Positions 1 through 11,351 of a stretch of DNA of 64,000 nucleotides are shown here, piece by piece. Positions within the stretch are counted from its first letter, which is position 1, and the number at the start of each line of letters is the position of its first letter. The notes under the pieces are model-generated. The model was not told the DNA's origin, searched no databases, and saw only the letters and a list, made by a program, of their open reading frames with translations. The stretch lies in the NCBI RefSeq assembly GCF_018991925.1, contig NW_024751813.1, forward strand, positions 1-64,000. The letters are read 5' to 3'. A program made the translations under genes and the position numbers. Source of the DNA: Homarus americanus. Lineage: Eukaryota; Arthropoda; Malacostraca; Decapoda; Nephropidae.

Positions 1-790
1 TTGTCCAGGATTTTTATCACCACATCAGGTTCCATCCAAGTGTGACACCCCTCTCTCAACTGCCTTTTTAAACTATCAAGTTTACCCTTCGAAATCTGGG
101 ACTTTAATGGAATTCCCTTTACGTTTGACCTGAAAATCTAACTGGAATCTAATTTCTTTGTGATCGCTGTTTGCAAGTTCGTTCCTACCTCGACATTGCT
201 AATAATGTTTTCTCTGTTCGACAGAACTAAATAGAGATATTATTACCCGGGTGGGTTCGGTTATATTTTGACTTAGGAAACAGTCCTGGATCGTTTTGAG
301 AAATCCTCTGATACTGAGTTACCCGTAAGGTCAGTCCAATCTATTTGGCCAAGGTTAAAATCGCCTACTGTACAGACTGTGTTGTTGTATGGAAGCCCTG
401 CGCATTCATCCCAGATAAGTCGCTCATTAACTCTATCAAGATTGGGAGGTCTATATATTACTCTATGATTAATTTTCCTACGTCGACTAATTCTATCAAA
501 ATTGTTTCTGTATTCCGCTCGGTTTTTATTTCCTTTTTTATTTCGCATTTCAGATTATCCCTGACATAGATGGCTACTCCGCCTCCTTTCCTGGACGGCC
601 TATCGGTATGGAACAATTTGTAATCCCAATTTGGTATCGACAGGTAACTCCGTGAGTCTAGGTTGATCCATGTTTCAGTGAATGCTATTATATCAATTTT
701 TTTCAGTATACCAAGGCCTAATATCATCCATTTGGTTTCTCATACTTCTACTGTTCGCGTAGTAGACATTTAAGTTAGTCGTGTTCTGAG
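1..790 (-). pseudogene. LINE ORF2 remnant: APE-type endonuclease domain, partial
   Basis: The apurinic-endonuclease-like domain that nicks target DNA for target-primed reverse transcription. Visible motifs in order are the N-terminal YYANSRS with the conserved Asn (about 764-744), TETW with the catalytic Glu (679-668), the RKGGGVAIYVR strand, GDFN with catalytic Asp and Asn (365-354), EPTR, and SDH with the catalytic Asp-His pair (168-160). A linker resembling the EN-to-RT spacer (LDSLKRQLREG) continues to the window edge. At least three frameshifts are needed: near 715, near 470 and near 280. The part before base 1 is missing from view. Together with ORF1 upstream this makes one element. Confidence 0.82.
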
Positions 791-923
791 TCCTTCCTTT
801 ACGCGTTTAGGTTTAAACTCCCTGTCTAATTTAGTTTTGTCATCATTCCTAACACTATTTCCTGTAATCTTTCACCTTGTTTACCACTCCCTGCAGTCTT
901 CTCCACCTGTGCCTATATGTCCC

Positions 924-1737
924 CTAGCAGTTTAAAGACTTCGATATCTTTTGAACTGCTCCTCTAGAACCCAGCCAGGGTTGCCACCTCCGAGACAGGT
1001 GTACCCCATCCCTAGCATAAAGGTCCTTCTGCCGTAGGTTGTCCCAGTTGTCAATGAATGCGACTGATATTGACTTGTAATATCCGTCAAGACGGTCGTT
1101 GACACCAACCGCCCTTGACAACCATTCATTGCTAACTCTCCTTCTAGGGCAGGACACCACATATGATAGGGATCCTCCCTAGTCCTAATACGATCTATAG
1201 CTGTCTTGAACTTATCAAAGCTCCTCCTCCTACACCGGCAATATCATTGCCTCCTGCACTGAAGGCAGATAATGGGTTTGTTCCCATTAGAACAAGATAG
1301 TGTTCATCCTGTCAACTATATCCCCCACCCCAGCCCCTGGCGAACACCCTCATCCTATTTTATTTTTACCACAAAAGGCTCTGTCCAAGTACTCTTACCT
1401 GTGAGTCACCAACAATTTTTTTATACTTTCCTTGTCAGCCCTGCCCTGACTGTACTAACGTCAATTCGTCTATCAAGGGACTAAACGAGTTGGTACCTTA
1501 GCTGTTGTTGTCGTATCCTTGGTGTGTTTCTTCACCACCAGTTTAGTCGTCTCTCTCTCACAACCTTCCATTCCCAGAGTTATCGTCATTCACGCTTTCC
1601 TTGTCCCTTTTCTTCCTTCATCCTTGCATTTCTCTTCCTTTTCAGTTTTTCTAACTCTAATTTCAGGTTTTTTCCTTGGTATTCTGTAACTCGGCCCACA
1701 GAAGGGCATAACCCCATTCACCAGTATCACTAGCCAT
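924..1737 (-). pseudogene. LINE ORF1 remnant with SGNH esterase domain
   Basis: The likely start is the ATG at 1737-1735, opening MASDTGEWGYALLWAELQ. A frameshift follows, then a Lys/Glu-rich coiled-coil-like stretch (about 1670-1580). The SGNH blocks follow in order: GDS with the catalytic Ser (1410-1402), a GTN then GND block with the oxyanion Asn (GND at 1251-1243), and DGVH with the catalytic Asp and His (1010-999). The stop is at 926-924. Frames change around 1680, between the GDS and GTN blocks, near 1220, and near 1150. In CR1-type elements ORF1 is an accessory protein thought to bind RNA and/or lipid esters during retrotransposition. All catalytic residues survive but the frame does not, so it is a pseudogene. 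Downstream spacing to ORF2 is about 130 bp. Confidence 0.78.
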
Positions 1738-2028
1738 ATCTGATAATTATCTCCGGGGGCAGACTAAGCAGTCGTGACCTTTCCTCTAGTCAGGTCAGAA
1801 CACAACTGAGGCAACTGTGTAGGTGTGGGGATTAGTGGATGACATCATTATGACCTGACCTCATGTTTAATAAGGTCACCCTGTATATTTAAGCCTCTCT
1901 GTCTATGTAATCCAGTTGCCTCTGAAGATGTCTTGAATAAAGACAAAAGCTAAGGTGCTCCGTTGTTTCCTTTTCGTGTGATTTTATCAAGATTTATCTT
2001 ATCCACGTTTTCATTGTGGATCTACATG

Positions 2029-2030
<2 letters not shown>

Positions 2031-2092
<62 letters not shown>
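2031..2092. repeat. (AT)n microsatellite
   Basis: An uninterrupted AT dinucleotide run of about 62 bp. Confidence 0.97.
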
Positions 2093-2094
<2 letters not shown>

Positions 2095-2097
2095 TTA

Positions 2098-2200
2098 TCA
2101 TGGTAGGTGTTATATAGTATATCATGGTAGGTGTTATATAGTATATCATTGTAGGTGTTATATAGTATATCATGGTAGGTGTTATATAGTGTAATCATAT
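2098..2200. repeat. Short tandem repeat, ~24-bp unit, 4 copies
   Basis: Units contain the core ATGGTAGGTGTTATATAGTA. The last copy is slightly diverged. Confidence 0.9.
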
Positions 2201-2444
2201 CATGGTTTTCCCTCGCCTGACTAACACCGGCATGATTTCCTCAGCACCAATATCTTGCATGAATTCCCTACCTACCTACTTACTTACCCCACCTGTCTCC
2301 CCCTCCCCCCCCACCTGCCTCTTCCCCCCACCTGCCTCTTCCCCCCCCCCCCCCAACACCATCACGTTAACCAGCTTACTAGTCTACGTAAATCTTATAT
2401 TAATTAGATCAAGTTAGAACGATCCTATAACTTCTTACTGTATC

Positions 2445-2445
<1 letters not shown>

Positions 2446-2526
<81 letters not shown>
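2446..2526. repeat. (TAA)n microsatellite
   Basis: A perfect TAA/AAT run of about 80 bp. Confidence 0.97.
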
Positions 2527-2528
<2 letters not shown>

Positions 2529-2570
2529 ATGTTCTTAGGAAATAATAACAATATCCCATATACATTTTGC

Positions 2571-2574
<4 letters not shown>

Positions 2575-2606
<32 letters not shown>

Positions 2607-2610
2607 GTGA
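2575..2610. repeat. (GT)n microsatellite
   Basis: GT dinucleotides with one GC interruption near the end. Confidence 0.95.
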
Positions 2611-2714
2611 GGGAAAGAGAGCATCTGTCCATCGATGTCATACGAAATTGACCTAAAAGTGAATTACGAAATAACCCGCGGTAAAGTTCCTCCCCTCCCT
2701 CCCCTCCACGTTAA

Positions 2715-3113
2715 CCCTTCTTGAGTACGATGATTTAACACCTTGAGTACGATGATTTAACCCCTTGAGTACGATGATTTAATCCCTTGAGTACGATGAT
2801 TTAGCCCCTTGAGTACGATGATTTAATCCCTTGAGTACGATGATTTAATCCCTTGAGTACGATGATTTAACCCCTTGAGTACGATGATTTAACCCCTTGA
2901 GTACGATGATTTAATCCCTTGAGTACGATGATTTAATCCCTTGAGTACGATGATTTAATCCCTTGAGTACGATGATTTAATCCCATGAGTACGATGATTT
3001 AACCCCTTGAGTACGATAATTTAACCCCTTGAGTACGATAATTTAATCCCTTGAGTACGATAATTTAATCCCATGAGTACGATGATTTAATCCCTTGAGT
3101 ACGATGATTTAAC
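2715..3113 (-). repeat. 22-bp satellite, about 18 copies (family A, orientation 1)
   Basis: The unit core is TTGAGTACGATGATTTAA followed by CCCC or TCCC. The period is 22 bp by direct counting (for example 2765 to 2787). Read on the minus strand it becomes GGGTTAAATCATCGT..., which is the core of the array at 16791-17920. The two arrays are therefore one family in opposite orientation. Confidence 0.92.
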
Positions 3114-3230
3114 TCAGACAGCTAACCAACTAACTAACATAAAAATCATAAATGAACAAAACGAAAAGAAATCAATTACACGTAAATGAAATAATCACAG
3201 AATGAAACATAAGAAAACAGACGAAAAAAC

Positions 3231-3353
3231 CCTAACCTAACCTAACCTAAGCTCAGCTAACCTAACCTAACCTAAGCTAAGATAACCTAAGCTAACCTAA
3301 CCTAAGCTAAGATAACCTAAGCTAACCTAACCTAAACTAAGCAAACCTAACCC
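3231..3353. repeat. Interstitial telomere-like (CCTAA)n with GCTAA variants
   Basis: CCTAA pentamers mixed with GCTAA and GATAA variants. TTAGG (reverse of CCTAA) is the telomere repeat of most arthropods. The strand shown reads CCTAA. Confidence 0.9.
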
Positions 3354-3557
3354 CGAATGTGATAGTTCCATTTTTGTTCTAATATTAAAAATGACTTTTT
3401 TAATCAAACTCGGTAGAGACAAAAGGCTGGGAACGTAATGCTTATTGTGTTAATTTAATAAAGTTCTTTGTCTGTCTAGCTTAATATGCAATGACTAACT
3501 GATGCTGATGTTATTAAAATTACAATTGTCATGGAAATTTCCCTCAAGCGTAGGAGT

Positions 3558-3846
3558 ATGATTAATTATGCTTGTTAGATGATTAATTATGCTTATTAGT
3601 GGTAGGATGATTAATTATGCTTGTTAGTGGTAGGATGATTAATTATGCTTGTTAGTGGTAGGATGATTAATTATGCTTGTTAGTGGTAGGGTGATTAATT
3701 ATGCTTGTCAGATGATTAATTTTGCTTGTCAGGTGATTAATTATGCTTGCAAGTGGTAGGATGATTAATTATGCTTGTCAGATGATTAATTATGCTTGTC
3801 AGGTGATTAATTATGCTTGCAAGTGGTAGGATGATTAATTATACTT
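3558..3846. repeat. Satellite with alternating 28-bp and ~21-bp units
   Basis: The core ATGATTAATTATGCTTGT recurs throughout. Full units add AGTGGTAGG and short units lack it, giving two unit lengths that differ by about 7 bp. Confidence 0.9.
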
Positions 3847-3888
3847 GTTAGTGATAATGGTCTTAATAACCTCACTGTTTTGTAACAC

Positions 3889-3910
3889 TTTTAGGTTAGG
3901 TTAGGTTAGG
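3889..3910 (+). repeat. Short TTAGG block
   Basis: Four to five TTAGG pentamers directly before the 41-bp satellite. Confidence 0.9.
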
Positions 3911-3916
3911 TATGTG

Positions 3917-4997
3917 TAGCTCTCACCATCCTGTAGTCGGTGGTACTGTAACTGACAGAGCTCTCACCATCCTGTAGTCGGTAGTACTGTAACTGACAGA
4001 GCTCTCACCATCCTGTAATCGGTGGTACTGTAACTGACAGAGCTCTCACCATCCTGTAGTCGGTGGTACTGTAACTGACAGAGCTCTCAGCATCCTGTAG
4101 TCGGTGGTACTGTAACTGACAGAGCTCTCACCAGAGTCTACTCCACCATCTCTGTAGTCGGTGGTACTGTAACTGACAGATCTCAGCATCCTGTAGTCGG
4201 TGGTAGACAGAGCTCTCAGCATCTGTAGTCGGTGGTACTGTAACTGTAACTGACAGAGCTCTCACCATCCTGTAGTCGGTGGTACTGTAACTGACAGAGC
4301 TCTCAGCATCCTGTAGTCGGTGGTACTGTAACTGACAGAGCTCTCAGCATCCTGTAGTCGGTGGTACTGTAACTGACAGAGCTCTCAGCATCCTGTAGTC
4401 GGTGGTACTGTAACTGACAGAGCTCTCAGCATCCTGTAGTCGGTAGTACTGTAACTGACAGACTTCTCAGCATCCTGTAGTCGGTGGTACTGTAACTGAC
4501 AGAGCTCTCAGCATCCTGTAGTCGGTGGTACTGTAACTGACAGAGCTCTCAGCATCCTGTAATCGGTGGTACTGTAACTGATAGAGCTCTCAGCATCCTG
4601 TAATCGGTGGTACTGTAACTGACAGACCTCTCACCATCCTGTAGTCGGTGGTACTGTAACTGACAGAGCTCTCACCATCCTGTAGTCGGTGGTACTGTAA
4701 CTGATAGAGCTCTCACCATCCTGTAGTCGGTGGTACTGTAACTGATAGAGCTCTCACCATCCTGTAGTCGGTGGTACTGTAACTGACAGAGCTCTCACCA
4801 TCCTGTAGTCGGTGGTACTGTAACTGACAGAGCTCTCACCATCCTGTAGTCGGTGGTACTGTAACTGACAGAGCTCTCACCATCCTGTAGTCGGTGGTAC
4901 TGTAACTGACAGAGCTCTCACCATCCTGTAGTCGGTGGTACTGTAACTGATAGAGCTCTCAGCATCCTGTAGTCGGTGGTACTGTAACTGACAGATC
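3917..4997. repeat. 41-bp satellite, about 26 copies
   Basis: Each unit holds CATCCTGTAGTCGGTGGTAC and CTGTAACTGACAGAGCTCTC. The period is 41 (3961 to 4002). CTCACC and CTCAGC variants alternate in blocks. Around 4130-4250 units are truncated or contain partial insertions. Confidence 0.95.
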
Positions 4998-5455
4998 TCT
5001 GAGCACCGCCGTGAGCTGGTGTGGTGGTGTGGTGGTGTGGTTGTTTCTGTCAAAATGTATCCCCCACCACCATTTTTCACCCAGGTGCACCAACCTCCAG
5101 GCAAATAGATTTATCTCCACTTCAGTTCTGATGAGGAGTGAAATCAAATTCGTTGAAGTAATCGGCAGCTCGTGAACCTTGTTTCCTCGCCACAGATACA
5201 CCATAACAATAATTGTTTCTCTTTCTACAGTGAGTGTTAGACAGGTATATTATATGTCATAAATATTTAGACAATTCCCCAGAGTCAGTAACTTACTAAT
5301 TTAAAAAAAAAATATTGAAGATTGTTTAATGGCTGTTGACGTTACTGTAGGGGTTGGTTATATAGTTGTGTTGGTAAGTGTGATTCTGTGTCGTGCTTTA
5401 AGAAATGGATAGTTCCAATGACTTCCCAAATGCTACATGCAACTCGTGATGTCCC
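4998..5455. other. Unique DNA, nothing recognised
   Basis: No coding, RNA or repeat signal beyond a short GTGGT-rich patch near 5015-5040 and an A run near 5302. Confidence 0.5.
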
Positions 5456-5785
5456 TGGAGGGTTGGTATGCTTGGCTCTGTGGCCCGGGAGGGTTGGTAT
5501 GCGTGTGGCTCTGTGGCCCGGGAGGGCTGGTATGCGTGGCTCTGTGGCCCGGGAGGGTTGGTATGCGTGACTCTGTAGCCCGGGAGGGTTGGTATGCGTG
5601 ATTGTGGCCAGGAGGTTGGTATGCGTGTTTGTAGCCGGGAGGTTGAGCCATGCGTCTCTGTGGCCCGGGAGGGTTGGTATGCGTGACTGTGGCCCGGGAG
5701 GATTGGTATGCGTGACTGTGGCCCGGGAGGGTTGGTATGCGTGGCTCTGTGGCCCGAGAGGGTTGGTATGCGTGGCTCTGTGGCA
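5456..5785. repeat. 31-bp satellite, about 10-11 copies
   Basis: The core GGGTTGGTATGCGTG is joined to CTCTGTGGCCCGGGA. Some units lack the CTCTGTGG portion, giving lengths of about 25-31 bp. The open frames rich in Pro/Gly on both strands are by-products of the repeat. Confidence 0.92.
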
Positions 5786-6894
5786 TACTGAGCCTACTAC
5801 ATTTAGTAACAAAACATCTTATTAATTACGGCGAAATGAATACACATTGCATTACTTATGTTAAACTATATATCAAAGTACATGTATGGCCCACTATCTA
5901 TCATCCGTGGTGTCCGGTGTGATGACAGGTATGGGAGAAGGTAGATAAGACTGATTCACCTGAAGAAGAAACTACGTTGAGATAATCACTTGAAGAGTAT
6001 ACGTAACATAAAAATATCTCAGACGTAAACAAAAGAATTAAGTCAATCATTAAACCTAAACAGAATCTCTTATAAACGACGGTAACTAAATTGTTATGTA
6101 AATTAGGGTTTGATCCCACAAAGGCTTCCCGACATGTATAAATGGTGGGATTTGTTCATCTATAAATATGCGAAGGGAGGAAAAAAAATATTGAAACTCT
6201 AACTAACTTATTTGGTAGATCTTGACTACTAAATCATACAGACGTTTGTGTTTGATGACAAATAGTTAACAAAAACACTCAAACACAACAACAAAACAAA
6301 AAACAAACAAGCAAAAATCAAGTGTTTTCAAGTACGTGAGAATGTGTAGGTAAGATTATGTCAACAAACTTTGCTTTTGTATCTTACCGTATCGTAACAT
6401 GAGGAGGGAGGAGGCGAGATAACGTTGGCTTTACGTTATATCAAAAGGTAAAATGATAGATCCTGGCGTTTAATGTAATACAGGGATATATATCGTTGAG
6501 ATGAGATGAGTGAAATAGTGAAAGGGTCATGATGAGGAAGAGAATTGCATTACTCACAGCGCCAGCAGCTCAGTTTCAATTAGTAAAGGCTACCGACGAG
6601 TGGAAACGTTTCAGCACTCAGTACCTCCGCCTGCTGCTGCTCTCTCGTGTGAAGTTTGTGAGTAAGATTAGGTTAGTAGCTCTGATGATGAGGTGTGGCA
6701 GTGTATGATGGTGTATTACAGTGTATGACAGATAATGGTAGTGTATGATAGAGTATAGCAATGTTAGAGTATGACGATGTATGACAGTGTGTGAAGGTGT
6801 TTGATAGTGTATATTTGACAGAATATGACGATATATAGCAACCTTTTGCTATGGGGGTGAGATGTCGGGCCAGTGTTTCGTTTTTGTGTCATTT
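5786..6894. other. Mostly unique AT-rich DNA with degenerate TGTATGA-type repeat
   Basis: No gene is recognised. From about 6690 to 6835 there are loose repeats of GTGTATGACAG type. A consensus-like splice donor (GTGAGTAAG) sits at 6658, listed separately. Confidence 0.5.
6658..6666 (+). promoter_or_regulatory. Possible 5' splice site (GTGAGTAAG)
   Basis: A near-perfect donor sequence follows a GC-richer 120-bp stretch that contains two TCAGT initiator-like motifs (around 6571 and 6617). This could be a noncoding first exon. No continuing exon is visible, and single donors occur by chance in this much DNA. Confidence 0.15.
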
Positions 6895-7192
6895 CTAGGG
6901 CCATATCTGAAGGCCATATTTGAGGGTTATATCTGAGAGCCATATCTGAGGGCCATATCTGAGGGCCATATTTGAGGGTTATATCTGAGAGCCATATCTG
7001 AGGGCCATATCTGAAGGCCATATTTGAGGGTTATATCTGAGAGCCATATCTGAGGGCCATATCTGAGGGCCATATCTGAGGGTTATATCTGAGAGCCATA
7101 TCTGAGGGCCATATTTGAGGGCCATATCTGAGGGTCATAGATGAGGGCCATAGTTGAGGGCCATATCTGAGGGCCATATCTCTGGGCCATAT
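6895..7192. repeat. 13-bp satellite, about 22 copies
   Basis: The unit is GGGCCATATCTGA with GGGTTATATCTGA and GAGCCATATCTGA variants. These variants come in a semi-regular order, hinting at a 39-bp higher-order unit. The minus-strand frame gives a 13-residue repeat for the same reason. Confidence 0.93.
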
Positions 7193-7552
7193 CAATGACA
7201 ACAAACATATGAAAATATTGATACAAGTTAATTTATTTATCTAATTAATGGTTTTCAGTTAATTAGGTCATAATGAAATCAATTAATATCTAGTAAAATA
7301 TAAAAGTCTTCCATTATTTTTCATTTAATAAATCTCTCCACCTTGGCTATTGATGTATTAATCGAACAGGTAAGCTAATAAGGAGTTTCGTTTTATACCT
7401 CAAGTGTTGTAGCTGATAAAAAAAAATAAAATTATATTAGTTATGTTTGTAAATATTTCTCAGTATTCTGTGAGTAAATAAGAAAGATCGAGAGGAATAC
7501 TGTACTGCTCATGTGATATTTGAGAGATAAGTTGATATGTTAGGATTTGTCT
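7193..7552. other. Unique AT-rich DNA, nothing recognised
   Basis: No gene or repeat signal beyond short A and T runs. Confidence 0.5.
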
Positions 7553-7727
7553 GTCTCACCTCCTCTTCCTTCCTCCTACCTCTTACTTTATCTTCTTCTT
7601 CCTCCTCCTCCTCCTCCTTTACCTCTTCATCCTCCTCCTCCTCCTCCTCCTCCTCCTCCTCCTCCTCCTCCTCCTCCTCTCCTCCTCCTCCTCCTCCTCC
7701 TCCTCCTCCTCCTCCTCCTCCTCCTAC
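7553..7727. repeat. (CCT)n polypyrimidine microsatellite
   Basis: A near-perfect CCT/TCC run of about 120 bp, flanked by degenerate TTCCTCC. It is a homopurine/homopyrimidine mirror tract. The poly-Pro/poly-Ser frames are spurious. Confidence 0.97.
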
Positions 7728-7900
7728 ATTCTGCTTCCCGTCTGTCGCTTGAAATGTTCCTTTGATGTTTAAACTTCTCGATACCTTTACTAATTATATT
7801 ACATTTCACCTGATCTCACCTGACTTCAAGAGACATAACAAAGATTGAATGATATATTTTCTTTTGTCCTGTTGAGCAAATTGACTAAAAGATTAGATAA
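7728..7900. other. Short unique spacer
   Basis: Nothing recognised. Confidence 0.5.
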
Positions 7901-7956
7901 GGTTAGGTTAGGATAGGTTAGCGCTAGGTTAGGTTAGGTTTGGTTAGGTTAGGTTT
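7901..7956 (+). repeat. Interstitial TTAGG block
   Basis: TTAGG pentamers with ATAGG and TTTGG variants. Confidence 0.88.
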
Positions 7957-8130
7957 TGAGGCCAGACGTATGTTTACCTCCCATCACAACACTCAATAAT
8001 GTTTGTCACTCTACTTCTTTTATACCGTGTTGTGTGTCAGTTCTCTGTCAGACAAATTATTACCAGGCTGTCTCATGTCTCGGTGAAAGGAACATAAGTT
8101 TTATTCTGTTTATTGACATACTTTTTACAC

Positions 8131-9319
8131 TCTATAAAGGCCACTGACACACTTACCTACATGGCCACTGGACATTAATTTTTTACACACTCTCACACGG
8201 TCCTTGGACACACTCTCTACACACTCTACATGGCCACTGACACTTCACACACTCTCTACACGGTCCTGGACACACTTCACACACTTACATGGCCACTGAC
8301 ACACTTTTTACACACTCTACATGGCCACTGACACACTTCACACACTCTACATGGCCACTGACACTTTTTTACACACTCTACACGGTTCTGACACACTTCA
8401 CACACTCTACATGGCCACTGACACACTTCACACACTCTACATGGCCACTGACACACTTCACACACTCTACACGGTTCTGACACACTTCACACACTCTACA
8501 TACACTTACACACTTCACACCCCCACACGTCTTGGACACACTTCTGGCTAACACTCTACACGGTTCTGACACACTTCACACTCACATGGCTACTGAAACA
8601 CTTCACACACTCTACATGGCCACTGACACACTTCACACACTCTACACGGTCCTGACACACTTCACACACTCTACATGGCCACTGACACACTTCACACACT
8701 CACACGGTCCTGACACACTTCACACACACTCTACATAGCCACTGACACACTTCACACACTTACATGGCCACTGACACACTTCACACACTCTACATGGCCA
8801 CTGACATGCCTCACACACTCTACACGGTCCTGACATTACTAATACACCTCTGACATGGCCACTGACACTTTTTACATTGAATTTCACACGGTCCTGACAC
8901 ACTTCACACACTCTACATGACCACTGACACACTTCACACACTCTACATGGCTACTGACACTTCACACACTCTCTACACGGTCCTGACACACTTCACACAC
9001 TCTACACGGTCCTGACACACTTCACACACTCTACATGGCCACTGACACACTTCACACACTCTACACGGTCCTGACACACTTCACACACTCTACACGGTTC
9101 TGACACACTTCACACACTCTACACGGTCCTGACACACTTCACACACTCTACACGGTCCTGACACACTTCACACACTCTACATGGCCACTTACACACTTCA
9201 CACACTCTACACGGTCCTGACACACTTCACACACTCTACACGGTTCTGACCACACTTCACACACTCTACATGGCCACTGACACACTTCACACACTCTACA
9301 CTGGCTCACACTCTAACAC
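8131..9319. repeat. 30-bp satellite, about 40 copies
   Basis: The core CACACTTCACACACTCTACA is followed by either TGGCCACTGA or CGGTCCTGA. The two unit types are interspersed, with indels mainly in the first third of the array. Both strands have many stretches open in all frames; none looks like a gene. Confidence 0.95.
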
Positions 9320-9779
9320 ACCAATTCATATTTTCCCTCGTATTTTGTAATTGTCGTATATATAATTTTTTCCCTTAAGACAATTAATTACTTCAATTAT
9401 CTATAAAATGAATTAGAATGAGACTTTAGATTTTGATAATTTTAGAAGACCTAATTATTTAATATACAATCAATCAGACTATCTCTACTGGGGGGTGATT
9501 GATGAATTGAAGAATAAACACTATCAATCAACTTGTCAATCACCAATAACTATCAGACATACTGTATAATGGGATAGTTATGGTTAATTTAATAACAGCG
9601 TGTATCAAGCGCCATTTACAACGCCACTAAAATGTATTAATGCTCTAGCTGAGTGCAAAAAGGGGCCAATTTAGACTCTTGGAACCTGGGTTACATGGGC
9701 CAGAGGAGCCGCGCACCTGGTAATTTAAAGCTCCGATACATAAAAGATTAAATGTTGGTCTTGTTACTATTTATTACAC
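9320..9779. other. Unique AT-rich DNA
   Basis: No gene recognised. TTAATTA-type words are common. Confidence 0.5.
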
Positions 9780-10370
9780 GAGTGAATTATGTTCCGTGAT
9801 ATAATTATGCGTTCCGTGGCATAATTTTGTGTTTCGTGGGCATAATTTTTTGTTCTGTAGCGTAATGGTGTGTTCCGTAGCATAATTATGTTTTCCGTGG
9901 CATAATTTTGTGTTCCGTGACATAATTTTGTGTTCCGTAGCATAATGAGGTGTTCCATGGCATAAAGAGGTGTTCCGTGGTATAATGTGTTCCATGGCAT
10001 AAAGAGGTGTTCCGTGCCATAATAACGTGTTTCGTACCCTAATGAAATGCTCCGTAACATAATAACGTGTTCCGTTCCATAATAAAATGTTCCGTGTCAT
10101 AATAACGTGTTCTGTACCATAATGAAATGCTCCGTACTATAATAACGTGTTCCGTACCTTATTGAAATGCTCCTTACCATAATGACTTGTTCCGTACTAT
10201 AATAACGTGTTCCGTACCTTATTGAAATGCTCCTTACCATAATGACGTGTTCCGTACCATAATGAAATGCCCTTTACTATAATGACGTGTTCCGTACCAT
10301 AATAGCGTGTTCCGTACCATACTGAAATGTTTCGTACCATAATGAAATGCTCCGTACCGTAATGACGTCT
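9780..10370. repeat. ~20-bp satellite with a 60-bp higher-order duplication
   Basis: The core is GTTCCGTACCATAATGA with variants (TTCCGTGGCATAATT in the left third). Bases 10141-10200 and 10201-10260 are near-identical 60-bp blocks, which is a trimer-level higher-order repeat. Confidence 0.92.
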
Positions 10371-10570
10371 CTTAACTGCCTTCGAAACGTTGCTGTCTCT
10401 CTGTTCGCGTAAAAACACTCGATCGATCCGTAAAATCGCTTGTCACTTAATCTAAAAGTTTGTAAACACAGGAACAGACTGGTGATGTCAACGTCTCTGA
10501 TTAGAAGACAAAAAAAAAAATTCAGTCTCCAATCGATTCTATAAGACACTGAGAGTTTTACTGTTTTTTT

Positions 10571-11045
10571 TCTGTTGCCGATATTATATTGTTACTGTTG
10601 TTATGAGTCCAGGTGTTCTTTCTGTTGCCGATATTATACTGTTACTGTTGTTATGAGTCCAGGTGTTCTTTCTGTTGCCGATAATTTACTGTTTCTGTTG
10701 TTATGAGTCTAGCTGCATCTCTGTTGTCGATAATTTACTGTTTGTCTCTGTTACCAACGAACTGTTCTCAGTGTTGCCGATTTACTGTTTCTTTCTGTTG
10801 CCGATTTACTATTTGCTTTGTTGTCGATTTATTGTACTCGCTATTGCCGATTACCTACTGTTTTCTCTGTTACCGATGAACCTATTCTCTCTATTGCCGA
10901 TTTACTGTTTATCTCTGTTGCTGATTTACTGTTCACTCTGTTGCCGATTACCGATTACTTACTGCCCTCTTTGTTACCGATTTACTGTTTCTTTCTGTTG
11001 CCGATTACTTACTGTTCTTTGTTACCGATTTCCGATTACCTACGG
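10571..11045. repeat. Tandem repeat around TCTGTTGCCGAT; 50-bp then ~22-bp units
   Basis: Three 50-bp units start at 10571, 10621 and 10671 and share TCTGTTGCCGAT and GTTGTTATGAGTC. The rest of the block is shorter, degenerate units of TCTGTTGCCGATTTACTGT type. Confidence 0.9.
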
Positions 11046-11102
11046 TGGTCACTGTTAAAGCCCACAAGCACTGAAATCACTGCTTCCTTGACCATTGGAT
11101 TG

Positions 11103-11231
11103 CAGTGAAAATCTCCATATAAGGGACTTTTCTCTTCATGTAATCCGCTACATTGAGGTTTCACATCTAACGGACCCTCGATATAACGGAATTTCAACTC
11201 AATAATGTCCGGTAAATAGAGGTTATATTGT
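11103..11231. mobile_element. MITE-like dispersed repeat, copy 1
   Basis: It starts with CAGTGAAAATCTCC and contains ACCCTCGATATAACGGAATT and TAAATAGAGGTTA near the right end. It shares these words with 12431-12560 and is related to 35430-35553. The short length, absence of coding and inverted ends in the best copy fit a nonautonomous DNA transposon. The terminal motif resembles pogo/Tigger-type ends, but that is inference. Confidence 0.6.
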
Positions 11232-11351
11232 TTTACGAGTTAATAACGTAATGAAGTGAATATAAATATATAAAGGAATGTCTTATTGTAGTTTTATGGA
11301 AGTCAGTAATATGTGTGATTATTAAACTGTCATAACTAATACTGATGAAAT

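Larger units (their letters stand above)
1..1980 (-). mobile_element. CR1/L2-type LINE remnant, 5' half, cut by the left window edge
   Basis: Read on the minus strand, this stretch holds a 5' UTR (about 1980-1738), ORF1 (about 1737-924) and the start of ORF2 (about 790 to beyond base 1). An ORF1 with an SGNH esterase followed by an ORF2 that begins with an APE-type endonuclease is the arrangement known for CR1/L2-group non-LTR retrotransposons. Both ORFs are broken by frameshifts, so this copy is dead. The reverse transcriptase should lie to the left of base 1. Clade assignment rests on domain order only. The outer 5' boundary is uncertain: the last ~120 bp could belong to a different repeat. 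Confidence 0.8.

Noticed and set aside
6100..6120. GGTTTGATCCC resembling a tRNA T-loop
   Set aside because: No acceptor stem, anticodon arm or A box at the required distance; the T-loop consensus base C is replaced by T.
8131..9319. Regularly spaced repeat resembling a CRISPR array
   Set aside because: Units are contiguous with no unique spacers, and the DNA is eukaryotic. The same applies to all other arrays here.
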